Source of the DNA: Zygnema cylindricum
Lineage: Eukaryota; Streptophyta; Zygnematophyceae; Zygnematales; Zygnemataceae
Assembly (NCBI GenBank): GCA_037447655.1
Contig: JBBHKE010001814.1
Span: 397,547-461,546 of the forward strand
DNA: 64,000 bases
Direction: 5' to 3'
Part shown: positions 55,044 through 64,000 of the stretch, piece after piece
Numbering within the stretch: position 1 is the stretch's first letter
Layout of the letters: the number at the start of each line of letters is the position of its first letter
The notes under the pieces: generated by a model
The model's database searches: none
What the model was told of the DNA's origin: nothing
What the model saw: only the letters and a program-made list of their open reading frames with translations
Made by a program: the position numbers and the translations under genes

Positions 55044-56166
55044 GGTTATGGTTCCGCCCTCTAGGGTACTAATCTTTAATGGAACTGGCTTTATATACAA
55101 GGAAAGTATAATGATAGGAGCTCTATGCGAAAAAAGGTTTTTGGGGATAGTGAGTGGACGATTCGGGCGTCCATCAAGTCTTCGAATTCCTCCAGGTTTG
55201 AAGGAAGCAGATTCACAACGAAAGCAGGTCCATCTTCAACGAAGGAGATAAACGAAGAAGAGGTGGTGGAGAAAGGAGCGGAAAAGGAGACAACCACACC
55301 AATAGCAATTGGTTCAGCATTCATGTCACCTATTCCGAGGAACGAGGAGAATGATACTCAAACCTAGGAATTCAACAATATGGCGGCAAAACACTTCATC
55401 CTACGCCATCTTACTCAAGGACTTGCATGTCCTCATTTGCAGGTAGAAAGGGCATCCGATCTGTGGATGGCTCTTATATAGATGTACCGAAGTGGTAAGA
55501 TTCAGCAACAACTGTTGGTTGATCATAAAGTTAAGGAATATGTATACAAAGGGGGGAAAATGTTGGATTTTTGCAATGAGCTTGCTACACTCTTCATGGA
55601 GCTCGAGAGTGCGGTAAAAGATTTTAGTGAAAAAGAAAAGGTTAACTGTTTATTGATGAAGTTACCCGATGAGTTCGAGAACGTAGTTAACCGTGTGCAG
55701 GACTTGCGAACTCAAGGTGGATATGGAACTCGGTGGTAGGGATGATTCTCGTTCGGGATAACACGATTGAGATCCGAAGGAGAGGAAAGAGTGGCCAAGC
55801 CTTGACAACTTCGACCGATTGGAGGAACAAGGATTCGCGGAAAACGGTCGAAAACTATGGGGGAAGGGAGCAGAAAAATCAGGCCGACGAGTTCAGACAA
55901 AGGGATCCCAAAGGTTTATGTCATATTTGTAAGAAACCGGGGCACTATATGGCAGAGTGCACTTAGCTAACCGAGCTTCGGTTAAAGGAAGGGCAGACCG
56001 GTGGTACCCCGAGAGGAAAGAAGAAGGCCCTTGTGACACAAGTACATGAGGCGAAATCCGAGAATGAGGACGATGAGCTCCTTTTGGATGAGGAGTTGGA
56101 GGCAAAAAACGAGGTCAAACTTCCACGAAGGCAGAAATGTGCTTACGGTGGATTGAAAGATGAAGC
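55024..56166 (+). pseudogene. gag: gag of element B, start codon in LTR
   Basis: ATG at 55024, twenty bases before the LTR end; begins MEVSEFQVMVPPSRV. The capsid-like region has IMIGALCEKRFLGIVSG, then a frameshift around 55200. Stops occur at 55366 (Trp in A), 55481 (Glu) and, after a shift near 55735, at 55964. Recognisable blocks are YVYKGGKMLDFCNELATLF, LLMKLPDEFENVVNRVQ and the zinc knuckle CHICKKPGHYMAEC (about 55921-55962). The linker to protease (KKKALVTQV to LPRRQKCAYG) is in one frame with the zinc knuckle, unlike the shifted junction of A. Confidence 0.87.
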
Positions 56167-57365
56167 AGGCTAGATTATAGATTCAGGTGCCTCCATGCAC
56201 ATGTGTAAGGATAGGCACCTGTTCACTAAGATAAGAAAGATTCCCACCGTAGAGATAGAGTACGGGGATGGGAGGATAGTCACCACTACTCTTGTAGGAT
56301 CGGTAGATCTGAAAGTGTTAGTAGAAGGAAAGACATCCATTGTAACATTCTCCGATGTATTGTTTATTCCGGAGCTGAACAATAACCTCATCTCTACATC
56401 TGTATTAGATAATAAGGGTTTTTTTACTAGCACTAGGGAAGGAGTCTTTACTGGTAGTTTTGAGGAGGATGTCTATTTCATTGCTGAGAAAGGTAGCCAT
56501 GGGATGTTTAGGCTGATTTTAAGTAATGAAACAAAGAAACTTTATTATGCTGGTGTACATGATATTATGATGTGGCATAAGAGGCTTAAGCATGTGAATC
56601 TAGATAAGTTAAGAGAGATGATAAAGATGGGAGTGGTGGAAGGGATTAAGTTCAGTGAGAGTGATAATATAAGTGATTGTAGTGGATGTGCTCAAGGTAA
56701 AATACACAGATTACCCTTTCCTAAAACAACCACCTATAAGGGAGAAAAAATTATAGATCTAGTACACACAGATATTTGGGGACCGGCTAAAGTGCCCTCA
56801 CCGGGGGAGAAGAGATTTATGATGACTATCACTGATAATTGGTCTCAGTATTCCCAGGTGTATTTTTTGAAAAACAAGTCCGAAGCTCAGGATTGCTTTA
56901 GACAATATAAAGCATGGAGCAAAAAACTCTATGAAACTTCAATCAAGAGGATAAGGAGTGACAATGGTGGAGAGTATAATTGAGGATTTTCTGAGGGAAG
57001 ATGGGGTCCCACACCAAAAGACAATTCCAAAAAACCAGGAACAGAATGGGGTAGCTGAAAGATTAAATAGAACACTAAGTGATAGTGCTAGAAGTATGTT
57101 GTCAGATAAAATGATAGGAAAAAGGTTTTGGGTAGAAGCAATGAAATGTGCTAATTACCTCAAAAATAGAGTTCTTACTTCAGCTATAAAAGATCAAACA
57201 CCTTATGAGAGATGGACATGCCAAAAACCAGACGTATCTCACTTAAAGGTTTTCGGCAGTCTAGTATTCAATCTAGTTACAGATCTGTCTAATTCGAAGC
57301 TACATCCTAAAGGAAATCGGGATACTTATTAGGATATGATGAGGATGTTGAAGGATATAGAGTTT
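56167..57365 (+). pseudogene. pol: Protease and integrase of element B
   Basis: After a stop at 56171 (Trp in relatives) comes the protease IIDSGASMHMCKDRHLF, then pre-integrase WHKRLKHVNLDKL (conserved Gly lost) and CSGCAQGKIHRLPF. The integrase core has VHTDIWGPAKV, TITDNWSQYS, IRSDNGGEYN and then a small deletion ending the frame at 56983. The frame 56958-57332 carries the catalytic Glu in NQEQNGVAERLNRTL and HLKVFGS. A further shift at about 57330 precedes the YDEDVEGYRVYDL end. Confidence 0.88.
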
Positions 57366-59352
57366 ATGATCTAAAAATGGAAGATATAATCTTAGTAAAG
57401 CATCTAGTAGATATGGATGAAGGAAAGTCTGTGGATCCCTTCAAATTTACAAAGTCAGTAAAAATCAGATTTGAGTCAGAAAATTCCGATGACTTTGAGC
57501 TTCCTAACTATACAAGTTTTAAAGAAGATGACATTCTTGCAGGTACAAATCAGACAGAAAAGGACTCGGCTGTGGAAACTCCAGTGACAACTCTACCCGA
57601 ACTGGAAGACGTGGTGGAAATTGATTCAGAATCACGGGATAGGGGAGAAGCCGAGATTGTTCGAAAGAATCTACGAGAACCATCTATTCTGGCCTCAGAT
57701 TTTCAAAGGGGGAGGAGAAGTAGCAAAAGATTGCAAGAAAAACAGGTTAATAACAAGGTAACAAAATATCTCATCAAGATGAACCTCAGACTTATGGAGA
57801 GGCGATGACGTGTCCAGAAAGAAACCGGTGGAAGACAACCATCAATGAGGAGATGGCCTCAAATATGACAGCAGATACTTGGGAGCTAGTGGATTATCCA
57901 CCTAACCGAAAACCAATCGATTGTAAGTCGGTTTTCAAATTAAAACTAAACCCAGATAACAAAATCGAGCGCTACAAGGCCAGATTAGTGGCAAAGGGAT
58001 TTACACAAAAGGAGGGAATTAACTACGAGGAAACCTTTGCCGCGGTGGTCAGATTTCCCTCTGTCTGCATACTTCTCAGTTTAGCAACAGCGGAATACAT
58101 GGAAGTGCACCAGATGGACATCAAGACAACCTTTTTGCATGGAGAATTAGAAGAGGAGATCTTCATGCGACAACCCGAAGGGTTTGTGGAGGAAGGAGAG
58201 GAGAGTAAGGTATGCCGGCTGATTAAATCTCTTTATGGTTTGAAACAGGCGCCTCGACAGTGGAATAAGAAACTTGATGAGTTTCTTACCGGTCAAGGAT
58301 ATATCCGGATCAGCTCAGATCACTCAATCTATGTTTTCGAAGATGAGGAAGGTTTTATATTTATTGCAATTTATGTTGATGATTTGCTTCTTTTAAGTAA
58401 ATCAATGGAAAAAATTAATAAACTGAAAACCGATCTTAAGGGGAGATTTGAAATGAAGGATACGGGGGAAACAAAATATCTTTTGAGAATTCAAGTAGAG
58501 AGAGACCGAAAGAGAAATATTATAAGATTGACTCAAAAGGAAGCTATAGGGAACATGCTTGAAAAATTTCAAATGGATAAAGCTAATAGTTGTACAACTC
58601 CAATGGAGTTGAAGAAGGGAAGTGAGGGGAGTGAGGAAGGAGTCATAGTCTTAGACGAGGAATTATCTCATGATGAACAGAAGTTCATGCAGACTATTCC
58701 TTACAGGCAAGTAGTGGGAAGTCTATTATATTTTATGAATTGAACCCGGCCAGATTTAGCTGCAGCTGTAGGAGTGCTGAGTAGAAGTCTAAATGCTCCC
58801 ACTAAGAGGGATTGGGAGGCAGCTAAGAGAGTCCTTAGATACTTGATTGGAACTAGGGATCTATGGTTGCATTTGGGTGGGGAGATTAGTGACATCACTA
58901 CTTGGAGTGATGCCAGTTATGGTGATGCTCCGATGAGGAGATGCACTTCTGGATATGTATTATATGTGGGTGATGGAGCTAGCTGTTGGAGTAGCGAATA
59001 GCAAAAGGTTATTGCTCAGTCCACCATGGAGCCTGAGTATATGGCCTCTTGTTCTGCTGTAAAAGAATTGATGTGGGTCAAGTCTTTGCTTGGTGAGCTT
59101 GGTCACCTTAAGAGTTGTGTGCAAAAAATATTTTGTGAGAATCAGGCAGCAATCGCTATTTCTGCCTATCCAAAACATCATTTTAAGGCCAAACACATGG
59201 ACATTAGACTCAGCTTTGTTAGAGAGAAAGTAGAAAACAAAATAATCAGTTTAGAGTACCGACTAGATAGTGAAATGGTAGCAGATATGATGAACAAACT
59301 TGTGCTAATTTTCTGCAAGGAGAAGTGTGGTATGAAATTAAAGATTGACTAG
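57366..59352 (+). pseudogene. pol: RT and RNase H of element B
   Basis: Frame 57377-57808 holds the integrase tail and acidic linker (ESRDRGEAEIVRKN). One shift leads to 57805-58743 with [50 protein letters not shown] and IYVDDLLLLSKS. A TGA at 58741 replaces Cys in FMNCTRPD. RNase H then follows to 59352 with the same defects as the first copy (TAG at 58999, Pro in STMEPEYMA, Glu in CENQAAIAI). Two lesions at RNase H catalytic or neighbouring residues make activity unlikely. Confidence 0.9.
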
Positions 59353-59365
59353 AAAATAAGGGGAG

Positions 59366-60496
59366 TGTAGAAATTAATGACCTTTTTTAAGTATTTTCTA
59401 GGTCTGAATAGAAATATAGAAAGAAGACGAGGCAATTTACCTCTAACTTCTCTCTCCAACTCTCAAACTTGTCGCAGTCACTGAGAAATTGGAAAGGAGG
59501 CTAGAGCCATGGCTACCCAGGCTATCCAGAGGTTTACGGGATATAAATATTAGTTTATTTAAAATTTAGAATATATTTACTAAAATATATGTGCCGCCTC
59601 CAAGATTTGATCTTGGAACTTGCTGGTCGGTAATCAGGCGGCAGCCAATAGTTCTAATTGTTAAGTCTAGAGAAAGTGTTACGTATTAGTGGGATTGATA
59701 ATTAATTAAACTTTAATACGTAGGATAGTTCATTTAACTGAAATAGTTTTACAGGAGACATGGATTCCAGTAATGTAAAAGTACGGATTATGGTACGTTT
59801 AAGAAACGAATACCGCGCATTTATTTATTTACCGAAACGAATACCGCGCATTTATTTATTTACCGAAACGAATACCGCGCATTTATTTATTTACCGAAAC
59901 GAATACCACGCATGTATTTATTACGGCTATGATTAAATATAAATTTAATCGGAAGGCCGAAATTAAACACCGAGATCGCGGAAGAGAATTTTGGCGTTTT
60001 TTTATCATCGCCACATCAGATGACACGTGGCGGAATGACATTGGATCGCGCCATCTCTGAGGATTAAGGGAGCGAATCCGAAGATACCACGTGTCGACAT
60101 TTAGGTAATGTCGTACAATGTCCGTACAGAAAGTACACTGGCAGGTGTAGTTTTATGTACGGAGGAGTAATCTGATTGGCTCCGTACATCAATAGATAGA
60201 GTGTGTGAGAGAGATAAGACTTAGAAAAATTAGGAGATAAGACACTCTCTCCCAGAGAGCTTCTGTACAAAAGGTCAACTTTGACCCTCCATAACTTACT
60301 GTTGAGGGGAGCAAATTCATAGATATTTTTTGCTATCGACTCACGGGAGTCTTCCCTTCTGAGGGGTGAAGTTGGTTAGGGTTTTTGTCAGCCAGGGTGG
60401 CAGTTGTTCTTGCTGAAACACTAAGGGGTCAGGGTTATATTAGAGGCTTATTGGAAGCTGTTCACTCTTAGGACTTATGGAGGTCTCGGAGTTTCA
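59366..60496 (+). repeat. Third LTR of element B, with 31-bp expansion
   Basis: 1,131 bp, TGTAGAAATTAATGACC to ATGGAGGTCTCGGAGTTTCA. It is longer than the second LTR by 63 bp, mostly because a unit containing ACCGCGCATTTATTTATTTA and CCGAAACGAAT is present three times in tandem at 59808-59910. The tRNA-like block is at 59591-59670 and the ATG at 60477. The target duplication ATCAC follows. Confidence 0.92.
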
Positions 60497-62130
60497 ATCA
60501 CATGTGGACCAACCTGCATGTATCCCAATTCTTACAACATGGATTTCACCCATAGGAGTTCTTTGAGAGCCGAGCTCGCTGCCATATATTCTGAATCCAT
60601 CATTGATTGTGCCGTGACCTTTTGAAGTTTGTTGCTCCAACAGCAAGTCCTGTTTTGATTTGCATATCGAATCCCGTGGTGGATTTTCGGCTTCGCATGT
60701 CGCCATAGCTTGCATCACTCCATGTTTGCAGATTCACTTCTCCTCCGCCTAGTGTGAGTTTGAGGTCTTTGGTTCTTGCCAAGTATCTTAAAACTCTTCT
60801 TCTTGCATTACGGTCAGATTTCCCTTGATTCTCAAGACTTCTGCTGAGTACCCCAAGTGCTAACTTCTGCTCAGTATCCCTACTACTGCAGCAATATGCG
60901 GACGGGTACAGTTCATGAAATATATCCCGCTTCCCACTATCTATCTTTAAGGTATCAATGTCATAGGATCATCCTCCCCTGACTCAAAAATTTCACTGAC
61001 AATAACACCCAGTTCTGTTTCTTCCCCCTCTAACTTATGCCAAAACTCCATTGGTTTTACACATCTTTTTGCCCCCCGCATTCCATATTCATCTAATATG
61101 TTTCTAATAGCCTCTTTTTGAGTCAATTTTATCAATCCGTTTTTCCTATCCCTCTCTACCTGATTACAAAAAATATATTTTTCCTCACCGAGGTCTTTCA
61201 TCTCGAACCGTGATTTTAAAGCATTTTTAATTTTGGTAATTTCAGCCATTAATTTGCTAACTAATAGTAAATCATCTACATATACCGCTATATACACAAC
61301 TCCATCCTCACCCTTTAAAACATAAACAGAGTGATAAAAAATTATCTGTTTAAATCCTAGGCCAGTCAAGATTCATCAAGTTTTAGATTCCATTGCCTTT
61401 ATGGCCTGTTCTAGGCCGTACAAAGATTTTAGCAGTTTGCATGCTAAGTGCTCTTTTCCTAGTTCTGCAAACATTTCAGGCTGCAGCATTTAAATGGTCT
61501 CCTCTAGTTCTCCATGCAAAAAGGTCGTCTTTACATCCATCTGATGTATTTCCATATCTTCTATAGCAGCTAGAGATAGCAAAATCCTAATTGTCGGAAA
61601 TCTTACAACAGGAGAAAAAGTTTCTTCAAAATCAATTCCTTCCTTTTGTTTATAGCCCTTTGCAACAAGTCTAGCCTTATATCGTTCAATGGTTTTATCG
61701 AGATTTAACTTCATCTTGAATACCCATTTGCTGTCGATCGCTTTTCGGTCCGGAGGAAGGTCCACAAGCTCCCACGTCTGAGCTTCCATGAACGACTTCA
61801 TTTCATCGTTTACCGCCATGATCCATTCATTCCGCTCCGGTGATGAGAATGCTTCCCGGATGGTCATAGGCTCCCCTGAGGCTACTGAGAAGGCAAAGTG
61901 AGAACTTGTTTGCAGGCGGCTACTGGATCTTTTTCCCCTCGGAAATTTTGAGGCTGAAATTGTCGGATCGCGTCCATTGCCCTTGTTGTGTTGGTTGCGA
62001 TCCGTGGGCAGTGATTGTTGTTGGTCCGCATCAAAATGAACTTGTTGAGGAACCCGATTATGTGGCGACTCCTTTGTTACCACTAGTGAATTTTGCATCT
62101 GTGGGACAATATTTTGGATGTTATCAAAAA
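60497..62130 (-). pseudogene. pol: F1 reverse transcriptase and RNase H N-terminal part
   Basis: Minus strand. 62098-61490 has an acidic linker and [64 protein letters not shown]. 61369-60947 has VYIAVYVDDLLLVSKL with the catalytic Asp pair, MKDLGEEKYIF and LTQKEAIRNILDEYG, and 60782-60600 has RNase H LQTWSDASYGD. Stops and shifts occur at 61489 and between 61370 and 61490, and the connection region near 60830-60950 is rearranged. RNase H continues at 52653 beyond element B. Confidence 0.88.
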
Positions 62131-62134
62131 TGAC

Positions 62135-63240
62135 ATATTCTTGTACTTTTTGCTACTTCTGTTGCTCTGTCATTTAAATAAGTCTATCGAGTCTAGTTCA
62201 TCTTTGACAACAATGTTCCTTGCTACAATAATTTTCTGCCTCTCAAAAACAAAGACTCTTTAACCTTTAGAGTGATCGTCATATCCTAACATAATGCCCG
62301 GCAATCCCTTAGGTTCCATTTTCCATCTATCATTAGACGTATCCAAAATAAAACATTTACTTCCTATGACTTTGAAATGACTAACATCCGTTTTTCTACC
62401 TGTCCAGATCTTGTAAGGAGTGGTTTCTACCGATCTTGAACCTATCCTATTTTTCATATAGACTGCACAATTTAATGCTTCAGCCCAAAATTTCGGATCT
62501 ACGTCCTTATCCGCAAGCATAGACCTAGAGCTTCCTGTGATAGTACTATTAAGTCTTTTTGAGACCCCATTTTGTTCTGAAGAGTATGGGACAGTCAGTT
62601 TGTGACTAATACCTTCCTTGAGTAATAAGTTTTCAAACTCTTTTGACGTATATTCCTCGCCATTGTCCGATCTGTGCAGTTTCTCCGCCCACGCTTTGTA
62701 GTGTTGAAAGTGAGTGAAGACTTCACTTTTTTCCTTCATGAAGTAGACTTTAGTAAACCTCGAAAAATCATCTGTAAACGTAACCATATATTTCATCCCC
62801 TTGGCAGATGGTACCTTTGCAGGGCCGAAAACATCAGAATGAATGAGTTGCAACAGTTTAGTGGATTTTTGTTGAGACTCTTGAGGAAACAGTATTCTGT
62901 GGATTTTTCCTAGTGCACATCCATCACACGTTTTAGGTGAGTGGTTTGACAAGTGACTCACCCTATTTCCCGCATTAACCATTTTTTGCATACTATCATA
63001 ATTCACATGGCCTAACCTTTTAAATGGCCAGTCATTCTGAGGATAATGCACCGGAATACAAAACATCATTTTCTTTATTATCGGGCATATCCATTTGATA
63101 CATTTTGCTGGTTTCTTTTGTTCCCGTAACTGCAATTTTCCCATTTTTGCTAACAACCTGCCTACCATGTTTGAGATTAACCTCAAACCCTTTACTTTCT
63201 ACCAAAGAAGTTGAAAACAATTTTTTCTTAAAATCTGGGA
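62135..63240 (-). pseudogene. pol: F1 pre-integrase and integrase
   Basis: Minus strand, main frame 63186-62260. Pre-integrase LGHVNYDSMQKMVNAG and CDGCALGKIHRILFP (zinc-binding), then the integrase core with the first Asp in LIHSDVFGPAKVP, the second in TFTDDFSRFTKVYF, and Glu in PYSSEQNGVSKRLNSTI. Between AWAEKLH and RSDNGEEYTS about seven residues present in relatives (around ETPIKRI) are deleted in frame. The end has GLPGIMLGYDDHSKG. The family is clearly separate from A, B and E by sequence, but the order of parts is the same. Confidence 0.9.
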
Positions 63241-64000
63241 CTTAAAGAACATTATGAAGAGTTCTCTCACCTGCCTTACCTTTTACATCAACTAGCAAGG
63301 AGACATCACCTACAGCCCGTGTTTGCACACTCATTCCACATGCATAGTAGATATTTTTCTCTGGTGTTGATTTCAGATTTTTGAAACTGCCTTGTTCCAG
63401 TACATGTGGGCCGACGCTCCCGTGTCCATTATCCATCCATTGTCTTTCGCGCCCTCCATCGCTGCCACCATAGCAAATACATCATAATCCTCCTCATTAG
63501 AGAGTGAAAGAAACTCGTCGTGATGAGATGAAGCCGCTGAAAATAGTGCATTTCCTCGTTGTGAAGTTCTCGTGAAGCCGTGATGAAAATTGCTCTGTTG
63601 CCATCCAGGCCTACATACCTGTTTCATTAGCTTTCTTAAGTTTCTGACAGAACTTATATCCATGACCATTTTCATTACAATAAAAAGAAACATTGAAAAA
63701 GATTGTCTATTTCCTCTTTGATTGAATTGTCTGATATGATTCTGATTTTGAGAAAACTAATTTCTCTCCCAAATCGACATTTTTTGTTGTCCCCACCCCG
63801 AAGGTTTTCTTTGGCTCTTATCAAATTAATAGTATCAGGTTTAGCAGCGATCTTTTTGTTTCATCAAACGCTGCTCTATATATTAGAAGCCCCTCATTAA
63901 AAGCATTGAAATCGGAAGATCCACCTTACAGCATAAATCTACGTCTTCAAAATTTGTTACAATTTCTGCTGTTCCACTCGTGTACGGTAGTCCCAAATCG
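63241..64000 (-). pseudogene. F1 protease and gag C-terminal part, cut by window edge
   Basis: Minus strand. The protease WIMDTGASAHMYW (about 63440-63400; DTG rather than DSG) is followed by TVSLLVDVKGKAGE-like protease sequence. Upstream, an acidic segment (DEFLSLSNEEDYDVFAM) and a degenerate zinc knuckle FYCNENGHGYKFC (about 63690-63650, first Cys lost) mark the end of gag. 63996-63700 is decayed gag with stops. The gag start, PBS and 5' LTR lie outside the window. Confidence 0.8.

Larger units (their letters stand above)
52654..60496 (+). mobile_element. Copia element B: tandem LTR-int-LTR-int-LTR, nested in F1
   Basis: Flanked by the perfect 5-bp duplication ATCAC (52649-52653 and 60497-60501), so the block derives from one insertion into the RNase H of F1. 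Order: truncated LTR (52654-53017), pol fragment (53018-53962), LTR (53976-55043), full internal region (55044-59365), LTR (59366-60496). This arrangement is what unequal recombination between LTRs would give, followed by a deletion in the first copy. Confidence 0.9.

Overview
The window is a repeat-dominated piece of a eukaryotic nuclear genome, most likely a streptophyte (land plant or close algal relative). The reasons are nested Ty1/copia elements with a primer-binding site matching the plant initiator tRNA-Met anticodon arm, PIF/Harbinger transposase plus Myb/SANT-like relics, one Ty3/gypsy scrap, long satellites, and spliced exons of a COQ6-like flavin monooxygenase. I cannot name the species. 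No bacterial operon, CRISPR array or rRNA gene is visible.

Layout. 1-667: a 52-bp tandem duplication, then a CT-rich minisatellite. 668-7102: a nearly complete copia element (A) inserted in that minisatellite with a perfect CCTCT target duplication. 7103-9240: rest of the CT array, TA microsatellites and degenerate repeats. 9462-14333: remains of a PIF/Harbinger unit (Myb-like ORF, converging transposase, CT and GA arrays between). 14334-18480: a ~402-bp satellite carrying one solo LTR. 18570-19670: a 12-bp minisatellite. 20248-24907: an inverted-terminus element, a 97-bp repeat, a second Harbinger transposase and an unassigned ORF. 25506-27828: COQ6-like exons on the minus strand, the only host gene recognised. 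27965-40850: broken copia pieces of both orientations, a gypsy fragment and small inverted-repeat elements. 40974-64000: a nest. The minus-strand element F1 was hit by element E3 (in its 3' LTR) and by element B (in RNase H, TSD ATCAC). E3 was hit by element E2 (in gag) and by a MITE. E2 was hit by a solo LTR (between gag and protease). Element B is an LTR-internal-LTR-internal-LTR array.

How the parts work together. In the copia lineages here the gag start codon lies inside the LTR: exactly 20 nt before the LTR end in families A, B and E, and 59 nt before it in family C. The reading frame then crosses the LTR end and the initiator-tRNA primer-binding site, so one stretch of RNA both encodes protein and anneals the primer. 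Families A, B and E also carry, antisense at a fixed offset from the LTR start, a tRNA-like block (A- and B-box-like) followed by a shared 12-mer GG[CT]AGCCATGGC and a pyrimidine-rich tract, which resembles a SINE. This combination of a protein start inside U5 and an antisense tRNA-like module is the most unusual signal in the window.

Every gag-pol copy is broken by stops, frameshifts, deletions or nested insertions, so no autonomous element is present. Identities and difference counts are by eye.
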